NCBI RefSeq assembly: GCF_002261185.1
Contig: NZ_NEVQ01000001.1
Span: forward strand, 404,615-468,614
Direction of reading: 5' to 3'
Source: Bordetella genomosp. 4
GTDB taxonomy: Bacteria; Pseudomonadota; Gammaproteobacteria; Burkholderiales; Burkholderiaceae_B
DNA: 64,000 nucleotides
In this document: piece by piece, positions 18,047 through 26,989 of the stretch
Layout of the letters: every line of letters begins with the position of its first letter
Numbering within the stretch: the first letter of the stretch is position 1
Notes under the pieces: model-generated
What the model saw: the letters and a program-made list of their open reading frames with translations, nothing else
The model's database searches: none
What the model was told of the DNA's origin: nothing
Made by a program: the position numbers and the translations under genes

Positions 18047-18745
18047 ATGTTGGAAGTTCAAGCCATTGATCAATACTATGGCGGCAGCCATACGCTGCGC
18101 CAGGTGTCATTATCCTTGCAACAAGGCGAATGTCTGGGCCTCTTGGGACGCAACGGCGTAGGCAAAACGACCTTGCTCAAATGTCTCATGGGCGTGTTGC
18201 CCATCGCTGGAGGCAAAGTCATGTTTGAGGGGCTGGATATTTCCCGGTTATCCCCGCACAAACGGGCAGCGCTGGGAATCGCGTATGTGCCGCAGGGCCG
18301 CGACGTGTTTGCGCGGTTGACGGTCGAGGAAAACATCATCATGGGAATGGCTCGCTTTCCGGGCGCACGGGCGCGCCGCGTCAAAGACGAGATATTCGAA
18401 CTCTTTCCTGTGCTGAAAACCATGCTGGGACGCCGCGGCGGAGACCTGTCGGGCGGGCAGCAGCAGCAATTGGCTATCGCACGCGCGCTGGTGGCCGAGC
18501 CCCGGCTGATTATTCTGGACGAGCCTACCGAGGGAATTCAGCCATCCATTATTAAAGACATCGGCCGAGTGATCCGGTTACTGCGCGAGCGCGGCAATAT
18601 CGGTATCTTGCTGTGCGAGCAATATTTCGATTTTGCGCGCGAATTGGCCGACCATTTCGTCGTGCTATCCCGCGGCGAGGTAGTCGCGCACGGGCCGCGC
18701 AGCGAGATGGACGGCGAGGACGTACGGCGGCATTTATCGGTATAA
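18047..18745 (+). CDS. urtE: Urea ABC transporter, ATPase UrtE
   Basis: 232 residues. Walker A GLLGRNGVGKTTLLK, signature LSGGQQQQLAIARAL, Walker B LIILDEPTEG. GAAAGGAAG precedes the ATG by about 6 bp. It lies 90 bp after urtD and closes the urt operon. UrtD and UrtE power UrtBC. The operon is followed by a tandem GC-rich repeat that may act as a transcription end. Confidence 0.95.
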   Translation: MLEVQAIDQYYGGSHTLRQVSLSLQQGECLGLLGRNGVGKTTLLKCLMGVLPIAGGKVMFEGLDISRLSPHKRAALGIAYVPQGRDVFARLTVEENIIMGMARFPGARARRVKDEIFELFPVLKTMLGRRGGDLSGGQQQQLAIARALVAEPRLIILDEPTEGIQPSIIKDIGRVIRLLRERGNIGILLCEQYFDFARELADHFVVLSRGEVVAHGPRSEMDGEDVRRHLSV

Positions 18746-18839
18746 AGGGCGGTGGAGTGCCGAGAGGCGAGCAGGCTCAGATTCAAATGCATAAGCCTGT
18801 TACATCGTTTCTTGGTACCCTTCAGGGCGGAGATTTTTT

Positions 18840-18989
18840 TACCGCCGGGCCGCCCCAAGGTAAAAACGCCCCCTCGGGGGGCAGCAAGCCGAAGGCGCGG
18901 CGTGGGGGTATTCTTCTACCGCCGGGCCGCCCCAAGGTAAAAACGCCCCCTCGGGGGGCAGCAAGCCGAAGGCGCGGCGTGGGGGTATT
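18840..18989. repeat. Tandem pair of identical 73-bp GC-rich repeats
   Basis: Copies at 18840-18912 and 18917-18989 (77-bp period) are identical over 73 bp. Each has a CCCCC-TC-GGGGG hairpin core flanked by CCGGGCCGCCCCAAGG and GAAGGCGCGGCGTGGGGG. A diverged copy follows tRNA-Pro at 25249-25323. The family is intergenic and follows the ends of plus-strand units (urtE, tRNA), as expected for a dispersed terminator-like repeat. Short open frames across it are artefacts. Confidence 0.85.
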
Positions 18990-19018
18990 TTCTCCTTTTA
19001 GCCACTTATTCCGATACT

Positions 19019-19792
19019 TTGTCAGTGTTTGCCATTTCAACCCCTTCCGTCTCGTACACGGTCTCCAGCCGTGATTGGGCAACGCCCGCCTGGCACCGTA
19101 TTTGTCTGGTGCTGTGTCTTTGTTTGGCCATCGTGTTGGCGGGATGTAGCAGTACGGGTTCCGGCAAGGTCGAACCCGGGTATTACCGCGTACAGGCCGG
19201 CGACACGCTCAATAAGATCGCTCGCCAGCACAATACCAGTGTATCGGCGTTGATGCGGCTGAATAATCTGTCCAACCCCGACCGCATCACCAAGGGGCAG
19301 CTGTTGCGCGTGGATGGCGCCAGCGGCACTGCTCCGACGGAGAGCGCGAATGAAACAACCGGCAGCCGTACCAGTGGTACCCGTGTCCCGGCGGCTTCAT
19401 CGTCATCGTCCGCGGCGGTGGTGCGGGGATTGAAACTGGTATGGCCCGCTGAGGGAACGCTGACGCAACGGTATAACGGCAGCTCGTCCAAGGGGCTGAC
19501 GATCGTCAACAAGGCCGGTACGCCGGTCAAAGCCGCAGCGGCCGGAAGCGTAGTCTACGCAGGTAACCGCCTGCGCGGCTATGGCAATCTCGTAATCGTG
19601 CAACACTCGGGTGATTTCCTGAGCATCTATGCCCACAACAGCAAGCTGCTGGTCAAAGAGGGACAAAAGGTTTCCCAGGGGCAACAGATCGCCGATATGG
19701 GTAATACGGACCGCAAAGGGCCCGGCCTTTATTTTGAGTTGCGGCATCGGGGTCAGCCGGTTGATCCGTCGGCCGCATTGCCGCAGCGGTGA
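19019..19792 (+). CDS. LysM-M23 lipoprotein, NlpD/EnvC-type murein hydrolase activator
   Basis: 257 residues from TTG 19019 (GTG 19025 is the alternative; no ATG fits). Lipobox LAGC at Cys43 after a long n-region, a LysM domain at about 55-98 (YYRVQAGDTLNKIARQHN) and a LytM/M23 domain at about 144-250. Metal ligands of active M23 enzymes appear lost: the first motif reads SSKGLTIVN and the final HxH-type motif reads GLYFELRH. Such degenerate domains activate amidases rather than cut peptidoglycan themselves. Classical nlpD sits near surE, pcm and rpoS; here it is alone, about 30 bp after the tandem repeat. Confidence 0.82.
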   Translation: MSVFAISTPSVSYTVSSRDWATPAWHRICLVLCLCLAIVLAGCSSTGSGKVEPGYYRVQAGDTLNKIARQHNTSVSALMRLNNLSNPDRITKGQLLRVDGASGTAPTESANETTGSRTSGTRVPAASSSSSAAVVRGLKLVWPAEGTLTQRYNGSSSKGLTIVNKAGTPVKAAAAGSVVYAGNRLRGYGNLVIVQHSGDFLSIYAHNSKLLVKEGQKVSQGQQIADMGNTDRKGPGLYFELRHRGQPVDPSAALPQR

Positions 19793-19855
19793 TCATCTGC
19801 CGGTGGTGGTTTTTCCTGCTGTATAGCGTTGCTCAATAGCTCAAGCATGAATATG

Positions 19856-19875
19856 CGAAACCGTGTGCGGTTTCG
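19856..19875 (+). terminator. Possible hairpin after the NlpD-like gene
   Basis: Perfect 8-bp stem CGAAACCG/CGGTTTCG with a TGTG loop, 64 bp after the stop. No T-run follows, so it is at best a weak terminator or an RNA-stability element. Confidence 0.35.
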
Positions 19876-20006
19876 TGGTGGTTCGCAGGCGTCAAACGGT
19901 CTGAAAAAGTCTGCACTCCTGGATTAAGCCGTGCGTTTAGATTACGTGGAGATCATGATTATCACCATGTGCTTTTCACTTATGTGCTTTTTGCCAAGGA
20001 GATCTC

Positions 20007-20759
20007 ATGCACACCGCAATTGAATCTATCGTCATTCAAGACCATCAGCCTCGTTTGCCGCAACTGTCGGCGGGTTTGGCTGCCCAGGGCTGGGTGGTCC
20101 GCGCCTGCCAGACGACGAGTGCTTTGGCAGATCTGGTCGAAGTTTCCGTGCCCCAGGTGTTGATCCTGGAAAACGGCGAAAGCGACCTGCGTACCGCTGT
20201 AGGTATTGCGCGTTATGCAGCCCCCAATGCGGCACTGATCGTCCTGGTCGATGATGCCGACGTGGACGCACGGATTGTTGCCTTGGACGCGGGCGCCGAT
20301 GCTTGCTGCCTGATGTCGACCGACGTGCGCGAACTCTGCGCTCTAGGGCGTTCGTTAAGCCGGTTGCGTACGCTTTCACCTGAGCGTTCTGCCCGAGAGA
20401 CGCCGCTATGGCGGCTGACGCATTCCGGACGCGTGCTGGCGGGGCCGCGCGGTCAGCACCTGCCCTTGACGTTCACCGAAAGCGCGTTCTTCCTACGTTT
20501 GCTGTCTTCACCTGGGCATCGCTTGCCGCGCGAGCGTCTGGTGGCCACGTCGGTAGCGGCAGGGCCACGCAGCCGGCACTCGGCGCGCAGTGTGGATGTC
20601 ATGGTCTCGCGCCTACGAGCCAAAGCGGAACGGCTGGGAGTCGGGCTGCCGCTATTGGCCGTACGGCAGTGGGGTTACATTTTCCTGGCTGATGCGGTGC
20701 CCGAGGGTGGTGCCTTTGAAGAAACGCCAAAGGCATCGCCGGCCAGCTATGTCAACTAA
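20007..20759 (+). CDS. OmpR/PhoB-type regulator with degenerate receiver domain
   Basis: 250 residues, with AAGGAGA 7 bp upstream of the ATG. The N-terminal half follows the receiver fold, but the phosphoacceptor position reads VLILENGES: Glu55 replaces Asp. The N-terminal acidic pocket is also reduced to a single QDH. The C-terminal half (about 150-230) is a winged helix of OmpR type ([13 protein letters not shown] to QWGYIFLA). No histidine kinase gene is near. It is likely a phosphorylation-independent regulator. Its stop overlaps the convergent proB stop by 2 nt. Confidence 0.82.
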   Translation: MHTAIESIVIQDHQPRLPQLSAGLAAQGWVVRACQTTSALADLVEVSVPQVLILENGESDLRTAVGIARYAAPNAALIVLVDDADVDARIVALDAGADACCLMSTDVRELCALGRSLSRLRTLSPERSARETPLWRLTHSGRVLAGPRGQHLPLTFTESAFFLRLLSSPGHRLPRERLVATSVAAGPRSRHSARSVDVMVSRLRAKAERLGVGLPLLAVRQWGYIFLADAVPEGGAFEETPKASPASYVN

Positions 20760-21892
20760 GTGATGACCAGGTTATCTCGATGCATTAATTCTGGGTCGCT
20801 CATGCTGCCCAGAATCGATGCAATCCGAGACGACGGCTGACGCAAGATGCGTCGCGTGTCGGTTGACGAGTAATTGATCAAGCCGCGCGCGCACTCGGTA
20901 CCTTGCGCGTCCAGGCACGCCACCACGTCGCCCCGCTCGAATTCGCCTTGTACGTCGACGACCCCGATCGAAAGCAGGCTCTTGCCGTCATGGAGCAGTG
21001 CTCTGACTGCACCCTCGTCCAGAATGACCCGGCCGCGCAAGCGCAGGTGGTCTGCCAGCCATTGCTTGCGGGCCGACCAGACGGGCAATGTGGCGCGCAA
21101 TTCGGTGCCGATACATTCCCCTTGTGCCAGGCGTGTCAGTACGTCGCGTTCGCGGCCAGAGGCGATGACTGTGTGTGCTCCACTGTGTGCCGCGCGTTTG
21201 GCGGCCAGGATCTTGGTGAGCATGCCACCGGTACCGATACCTGAACCGGCGCCGCCAGCCATGGCTTCCAACGCAAGATCGCCAGCCTGAGCATGTGAGA
21301 TAAAGACCGCATTGGGATTCTTGCGCGGGTCAGAGTCATAAAGACCGCGCTGATCCGTCAGGATGACCAGCGTGTCCGCCTCGATCAGGTTGGTGACCAA
21401 GGCCCCCAGGGTATCGTTGTCGCCCAAGCGGATTTCGTCGGTGACGACCGTGTCATTTTCATTGACGATCGGCACCACGCCCATGCGCAACAGGGAAAAC
21501 AGGGTGCTGCGTGCATTCAAATAGCGGCGGCGATCGGCCAGATCCTCATGGGTGAGTAGAATCTGCGCGGTACGAAGTCCATGCTCTGCGAATGCTGCCT
21601 CGTACGCCTGGCACAGCCCCATCTGGCCCACGGCTGCTGCCGCCTGGAGCTCGTGCATGGCGGAGGGGCGCTTGCGCCAGCCCAGCCGGGCCATGCCTTC
21701 GGCAATGGCGCCACTGGATACGAGAATGACTTGTTTGCCTTGCTGGCGCAATGTGGCGATTTGAGCCGCCCAGTGCGCGACGGCGATGCGGTCCAGCCCT
21801 CGGCCTTCGTTGGTGACCAGAGAGGATCCGACTTTGGCCACCAAACGGGTGGCCGAAGCAACAACAGAAACAGCGGTGTGATCGGCAGTCAT
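20756..21892 (-). CDS. proB: Glutamate 5-kinase
   Basis: 378 residues. Amino-acid kinase domain with [25 protein letters not shown] and GTGGMLTKI, then a C-terminal PUA domain (from about 285: [15 protein letters not shown]). First step of proline synthesis from glutamate, feedback-inhibited by proline in characterised enzymes. It ends the rplU-rpmA-obgE-proB group, a common order in betaproteobacteria. ATG 21892 is chosen over the upstream in-frame extension to 21937, which adds no conserved sequence. Confidence 0.95.
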   Translation of the reverse strand: MTADHTAVSVVASATRLVAKVGSSLVTNEGRGLDRIAVAHWAAQIATLRQQGKQVILVSSGAIAEGMARLGWRKRPSAMHELQAAAAVGQMGLCQAYEAAFAEHGLRTAQILLTHEDLADRRRYLNARSTLFSLLRMGVVPIVNENDTVVTDEIRLGDNDTLGALVTNLIEADTLVILTDQRGLYDSDPRKNPNAVFISHAQAGDLALEAMAGGAGSGIGTGGMLTKILAAKRAAHSGAHTVIASGRERDVLTRLAQGECIGTELRATLPVWSARKQWLADHLRLRGRVILDEGAVRALLHDGKSLLSIGVVDVQGEFERGDVVACLDAQGTECARGLINYSSTDTRRILRQPSSRIASILGSMSDPELMHRDNLVIT

Positions 21893-21982
21893 GGCAATGA
21901 CCGAAGTGTCGCGATGATGAGAGTGGTGGCCGCACATATGTCATGTACGGCGACCGGCGGAAAACGAAAATGCGATTATGGC

Positions 21983-23176
<1,194 letters not shown>

Positions 23177-23207
23177 TTATAAAACGGTTGCCGTTATCCG
23201 GTAACCG

Positions 23208-23468
23208 TTATTCGGCCGCCACAACCGACACGGTCTGCTTGTTCAATGCGCCTTTGAAGCCGAATTGAACTTTGCCGTCGACCAGCGCGAACAAGGTGTG
23301 ATCCTTGCCGATGCCGACGTTGGTGCCGGGGTGGAAACGGGTGCCGCGCTGGCGCACGATGATCGAGCCAGCCGGGATGAGTTGGCCGCCAAATGCCTTG
23401 ACGCCCAGTCGCTTCGATTCTGAGTCGCGACCGTTTCGCGTAGAGCCGCCGCCCTTTTTCTGTGCCAT
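23208..23468 (-). CDS. rpmA: 50S ribosomal protein L27
   Basis: 86 residues, the usual size. Starts [20 protein letters not shown] and carries [20 protein letters not shown], both diagnostic. Located between rplU and obgE as in most proteobacteria. L27 reaches the peptidyl-transferase centre with its N-terminus. Confidence 0.98.
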   Translation of the reverse strand: MAQKKGGGSTRNGRDSESKRLGVKAFGGQLIPAGSIIVRQRGTRFHPGTNVGIGKDHTLFALVDGKVQFGFKGALNKQTVSVVAAE

Positions 23469-23508
23469 TTTTGATTAGCTCCTGCTATTCAATAACCGAG
23501 TCGTATCG

Positions 23509-23820
23509 TTAGGCCGTGATGGCTTCGATGCGGATTTCGGTGTAGTTCTGACGGTGGCCCTGGTGCTTCTGATAGTGCTTGCGACGGCGCATCTTGAAGA
23601 TCTTGACCTTGTCGTGCCGGCCATGCGCAAGAACCGTTGCCTTGACCACGGCGCCAGCGACGATCGGAGTACCAACTTTCAGTTGGTCGCCTTCGCCCAC
23701 CGACAGGACCTGGTCCAGGGTGATTTCTTGCCCAATGTCAGCCGGTATCTGTTCTACCTTGAGTTTTTCGCCAGCGGCAACGCGATACTGCTTGCCACCG
23801 GTTTTTACGACCGCGTACAT
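23509..23820 (-). CDS. rplU: 50S ribosomal protein L21
   Basis: 103 residues. [20 protein letters not shown] and the C-terminal [16 protein letters not shown] are characteristic. ATG 23820 gives the family length; the upstream open frame to 23895 runs through the promoter. First gene of the rplU-rpmA-obgE-proB group. Confidence 0.98.
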   Translation of the reverse strand: MYAVVKTGGKQYRVAAGEKLKVEQIPADIGQEITLDQVLSVGEGDQLKVGTPIVAGAVVKATVLAHGRHDKVKIFKMRRRKHYQKHQGHRQNYTEIRIEAITA

Positions 23821-23866
23821 GGGGTATTCCTTAAAAATAGGGATTTCGGTATTGACCGAACCAAAG

Positions 23867-23895
23867 ATTCTAACTCGGGGTTGCGGAAAAGTCAA
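23867..23895 (-). promoter_or_regulatory. Sigma-70 promoter of rplU
   Basis: Minus strand: -35 TTGACT (23895-23890), 17-bp spacer, -10 TAGAAT (23872-23867), leaving a leader of about 40 nt before the rplU ATG. Confidence 0.75.
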
Positions 23896-24100
23896 AATTT
23901 CCTTATGGGGCGGGTGGTTAGCCCGACTGGAGCGCTCGGTTCGCGGGGCGGTTCCGGCCTGCTGGGCGTTTTACCTGCCCGTGGCCAGCGTGCTGGTGAT
24001 ACCTCGTATAATTTGCGAGGCCCCGACAGCAGCGCGATTGCCTGCGTTGATACATCACAGAGCCTCGGGTCGGCTCTCCCTAATACCTGCCGGATACGTT

Positions 24101-25066
24101 TTGAATCTCCCTGAGCTGATCGCCCCTATTTCCGATGATATGAAAGCCGTCGACGCGGTTATCCGCGGACGTTTGGATTCGGAGGTCGTACTGATCCGGA
24201 CGATTGCGGATTACATCATCGGCGCAGGCGGCAAACGCATGCGGCCGGCCATGGTGCTGATGATGGCGCGGGCGCTGGGTTATCAGGGTGACCATCACCA
24301 TCTGCTGGCGGCTGTGGTCGAGTTCATTCACACGGCGACGTTGTTGCACGACGATGTGGTTGACGAGTCTGATTTGCGCCGCGGTCGAGAGACGGCCAAT
24401 GCCATGTTCGGCAATGCGGCCAGCGTATTGGTGGGCGATTACCTGTATTCGCGCTCGTTCGAGATGATGGTCGAGGCGGGCTCGATGCGCATCATGCAGA
24501 TATTGTCCGAGGCGACCACGGTGATCGCCGAGGGCGAGGTGTTGCAATTGCTCAACGTCCATGATCCGGATGTCTCGCAGGAGCGCTATTTACAGGTCGT
24601 GCGTTACAAAACAGCAAAGCTGTTCGAGGCGGCTGCCCAGGTCGGCGCTGTGCTGGCGGGGGCGACGGCCGAGCAAGAGGCCGCCGCGGCTGCTTATGGT
24701 CGCCATATCGGTACCGCGTTTCAGTTGGTGGACGATGTGCTCGACTACAGCGGGGACGCCCAGGCGCTGGGTAAAAACGTCGGGGACGACCTGCGCGAGG
24801 GCAAACCGACGTTGCCGTTGATCTGGGTGATGGAGCAGGGCACGCCCGCCCAGCGCGAACTGATTCGTAACGCGATTCAAACGGGTGATGCAGACTTTGC
24901 GGCGGTGGCCGAGGCCATCCGGGCGACAGGGGCGCTGGAACACGCGCAACAGGCCGCTTTGGCCGAGGCCGATATCGCCCGGCGGGCACTGGATATCCTG
25001 CCGATTTCCGTTTATCAGAAATCCCTGTTAGAATTCTGCGCTTTCGCGGTCAATCGAGATCGTTGA
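24101..25066 (+). CDS. ispB: Octaprenyl (all-trans polyprenyl) diphosphate synthase
   Basis: 321 residues from TTG 24101, matching the length of E. coli IspB (323). Both aspartate-rich motifs are present: LHDDVVDESD and QLVDDVLDY, plus GGKRMRPA near the N-terminus. It builds the polyprenyl side chain of ubiquinone. No ATG fits: the first in frame is 24140, which would remove conserved N-terminal residues, and the open frame further upstream runs antisense through rplU. Divergent from rplU, as in related genomes. Confidence 0.93.
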   Translation: MNLPELIAPISDDMKAVDAVIRGRLDSEVVLIRTIADYIIGAGGKRMRPAMVLMMARALGYQGDHHHLLAAVVEFIHTATLLHDDVVDESDLRRGRETANAMFGNAASVLVGDYLYSRSFEMMVEAGSMRIMQILSEATTVIAEGEVLQLLNVHDPDVSQERYLQVVRYKTAKLFEAAAQVGAVLAGATAEQEAAAAAYGRHIGTAFQLVDDVLDYSGDAQALGKNVGDDLREGKPTLPLIWVMEQGTPAQRELIRNAIQTGDADFAAVAEAIRATGALEHAQQAALAEADIARRALDILPISVYQKSLLEFCAFAVNRDR

Positions 25067-25088
25067 AGAAAACGCTGCATAAGCGAAT

Positions 25089-25186
<98 letters not shown>

Positions 25187-25214
25187 ACGGGTGTGCCCGA
25201 CACCCGTAGCAAGA

Positions 25215-25247
25215 GCCGGAACTGTGAATACAGTGTCCGGCTTTTTT
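25215..25247 (+). terminator. Rho-independent terminator downstream of tRNA-Pro
   Basis: GCCGGA-(A)CTGT ... ACAG(TG)TCCGGC stem followed by TTTTTT at 25242-25247. A strong intrinsic terminator for the ispB/tRNA transcript. Confidence 0.75.
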
Positions 25248-25248
25248 G

Positions 25249-25323
25249 TTGCCGGGCCACTCCAAAACAAAAACGCCGCCTCGGGGGGGCACAGCAGGCT
25301 GAAGTGCGGCGCGGGGCTTTTTT
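25249..25323 (+). repeat. Diverged copy of the 73-bp GC-rich repeat
   Basis: Shares the order GCCGGGCC-A-CC...AAAAACGCC-CCTCGGGGGG...CAGCA...GAAG-GCGGCG-GGGG with the pair at 18840-18989 but with many substitutions, and ends in a T-run. It fills much of the 228 bp between tRNA-Pro and the bacteriocin-like genes. Confidence 0.65.
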
Positions 25324-25393
25324 CGCGTCTGCAGTGCGGCGGCCTGACTCTGGAACCTGGAACAGACTCGTAAGTATTGCTGCCGGCCTGTCG

Positions 25394-25735
25394 CTATTCT
25401 TTAATGAGGCGCGCGGCGACGGTTTTGATGGCCGTTTCGGCCAAGCCTACCGCTGCTCCCACCAAAAAACATCCCGCCATGCCCGCGGAGGCCCTGTCTT
25501 GCGGGTTGAGTCCCGGACCATCCCAAAGTGGATGTGCGGCGAACCCGCTGATGAGCATGGCATTGGCAGCGCCCATTTTCGTTTCAGAGCCTGGGGCCCC
25601 CCACCGTTGCAATGTGCGCACGACTGCCACGTATCCGATAACCGAATTGGCGGTCCCAAACGCGCGCAGGGTTGCGCCGACTGTGTCAAATCCGCCCGGA
25701 ACAAGTTGAAGGTCTGAAGACGATAATTCACGCAT
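25394..25735 (-). CDS. Double-glycine leader peptide 1 (bacteriocin/microcin candidate)
   Basis: 113 residues: leader MRELSSSDLQLVPGG then a 98-residue mature part. The leader fits the GG-leader rule at every key place: Leu-12, Ser-11, Asp-8, Leu-7, Val-4, Gly-2, Gly-1. The mature part is Gly/Ala-rich with hydrophobic helices (TANSVIGYVAVV; AGMAGCFLVGAAVGLAETA) and the signature HPLWDGPGLNPQDRASAG, shared with peptides 2 and 3. Last gene of the exporter operon. No strong ribosome site is seen before the ATG. I do not recognise it as a known bacteriocin; killing activity is inferred from leader and context. Confidence 0.8.
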   Translation of the reverse strand: MRELSSSDLQLVPGGFDTVGATLRAFGTANSVIGYVAVVRTLQRWGAPGSETKMGAANAMLISGFAAHPLWDGPGLNPQDRASAGMAGCFLVGAAVGLAETAIKTVAARLIKE

Positions 25736-25796
25736 GGTGTTTTGAGTGACGAAGTTATGGATATTGGTGGTTGACGAAATAGAACGAAGACGCGCG

Positions 25797-26141
25797 TCAG
25801 CTTTTTTGCCTGACGTTCGAAATGGCTGCCTTGGCCATGTCTTCGAATAATCCGACGCTGGCACCGCACACGAAACTCGTCGCTAAACCGGCGGCCGAGC
25901 GGTCCTCGATGGGTAGGTTCTGGTCATCCCACATTGAATGGCTGACGAAGCCGCCAATAGCGTTCGCGCCCGTGATGCCCTCGATGGTTCCAGAGGTGTT
26001 GAGCCCCACTCTCCGCTTTATTTGTACGGCGAGCATGTAGCCCACTGTCGAACTGATGGCTCCCAGTGCTCGCATTGTTGCAATGTTGGGAGTGGATCCG
26101 CCGGAAACTGATTGAAGGTCTGAAGAGAACAATTCTTTCAT
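25797..26141 (-). CDS. Double-glycine leader peptide 2 (bacteriocin/microcin candidate)
   Basis: 114 residues: leader MKELFSSDLQSVSGG then 99 residues. A clear paralogue of peptide 1: both have AT(L/M)RA(F/L)G early, then W-D-x7-DR-x3-AG and a C-terminal Gly/Ala-rich helix (AGLATSFVCGASVGLFEDM). It has one Cys in the mature part, so no internal disulfide is possible. The start at 26141 places the leader exactly at the N-terminus; the frame upstream to 26180 is not conserved with the others. Ribosome site weak. Gaps of about 60 bp separate it from its neighbours. Confidence 0.8.
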   Translation of the reverse strand: MKELFSSDLQSVSGGSTPNIATMRALGAISSTVGYMLAVQIKRRVGLNTSGTIEGITGANAIGGFVSHSMWDDQNLPIEDRSAAGLATSFVCGASVGLFEDMAKAAISNVRQKS

Positions 26142-26201
26142 ATATTTTTTAGCAGGATTGGCGCGTAACGACGCGGACACGTGGCAGAGATATCAAGTTT
26201 T

Positions 26202-26540
26202 TTAATGATGTTCTGAAGAGTTGCGTAGCTGCGCCTCTTCGGCGACGCTCAGGAAAACGCCCCAGAGAAAACCGAGGACCATTCCGACATATAGGCGGTC
26301 GTTTCTGATGACATATTCCGGCTCATTCCATAGTGAGAGCGCTATGTTTCCCCCTCCAAACGCTGCGAGGCACGTGCCGATCTGCGTTTTTCCCTCGCTG
26401 AGGTTCAACGTCTGCATGACGTTTTTCATAAAGTCATAGCCCGCTAGAGAATTGACCATGCCGGCAACGGATATCGCGTTGTGGTCGAGCACTATGCCGC
26501 CAGCGACACATGAAAGCTCTGAAATCGGCAGTTCGCGCAT
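26202..26540 (-). CDS. Double-glycine leader peptide 3 (bacteriocin/microcin candidate)
   Basis: 112 residues: leader MRELPISELSCVAGG then 97 residues, preceded by a strong ribosome site (GGGAGGA). It shares the design of peptides 1 and 2 in diverged form: NSLAGY early, a Gly-rich central stretch (CLAAFGGGNIALSLW), then W-N-x8-DR-x3-G and a hydrophobic helix VGMVLGFLWGVFLSVAEEA. Hydrophobicity suggests membrane activity. Function inferred from leader and operon. Confidence 0.8.
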   Translation of the reverse strand: MRELPISELSCVAGGIVLDHNAISVAGMVNSLAGYDFMKNVMQTLNLSEGKTQIGTCLAAFGGGNIALSLWNEPEYVIRNDRLYVGMVLGFLWGVFLSVAEEAQLRNSSEHH

Positions 26541-26636
26541 GGGTGTCCTCCCGGGTGATGACAGGTATGTTGTGTGCCTTGATAGTCGGAGCGTTGGATA
26601 TGAAACCACCAAGAAAGCGAGGGAAACCGGCCATGT

Positions 26637-26936
26637 TCAAAAACATTCGGTCCAATCATCGTTCTCGTCGACAACGAACAACGCGATCGCCACAGCAACG
26701 CCTATCGCCACAATGGCGGACTTTAATGTCCATCTCAGCAATGGATTTTCTATGCCGTCTATGAGCTGTCCGGGGCCTTCTAAGTCCATGGCGATGGGGG
26801 CGAATTCGGCTAATGGACCTTCGCCGTGATCGTATTGGCGGCGCAATCTGCCTGCCGCCATCGCAACGTCAACGTTGTGCAGTTGACAGAATCCGCCGGA
26901 AATTTCTGTAAGCTCATGGTGAGATAGTGTTCGCAT
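26637..26936 (-). CDS. Double-glycine leader peptide 4, divergent (bacteriocin/microcin candidate)
   Basis: 99 residues: leader MRTLSHHELTEISGG (the best match of the four to LSxxELxxIxGG) then 84 residues. Unlike peptides 1-3 it lacks the W-DR signature; the first half is polar and charged, a single membrane-spanning stretch SAIVAIGVAVAIALFVV follows, and the end is DENDDWTECF. Cys17 and Cys98 are near the two ends of the mature chain and could form a disulfide. First peptide gene after the tolC-like gene (54-bp gap); TGGAG precedes the ATG. It may be a second active component, an immunity-like partner or a signal. Confidence 0.78.
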   Translation of the reverse strand: MRTLSHHELTEISGGFCQLHNVDVAMAAGRLRRQYDHGEGPLAEFAPIAMDLEGPGQLIDGIENPLLRWTLKSAIVAIGVAVAIALFVVDENDDWTECF

Positions 26937-26989
26937 GGCGATAACTCCAACGCCAAAAAAGAAGATATGAATGCTATGAGTCAACCGTA

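Noticed and set aside
18840..18989. CRISPR array
   Set aside because: Two copies 77 bp apart with a 4-bp gap and no spacers; it is a tandem intergenic repeat. No CRISPR array or cas gene was seen anywhere in the window.
23579..24100. N-terminal extension of ispB
   Set aside because: Runs antisense through rplU and its promoter; the conserved IspB sequence begins at TTG 24101.
26434..26698. Small frames overlapping peptides 3 and 4 as possible immunity genes
   Set aside because: They run in shifted frames through the peptide genes, have Arg/Ser/His-rich composition, and no ribosome site.
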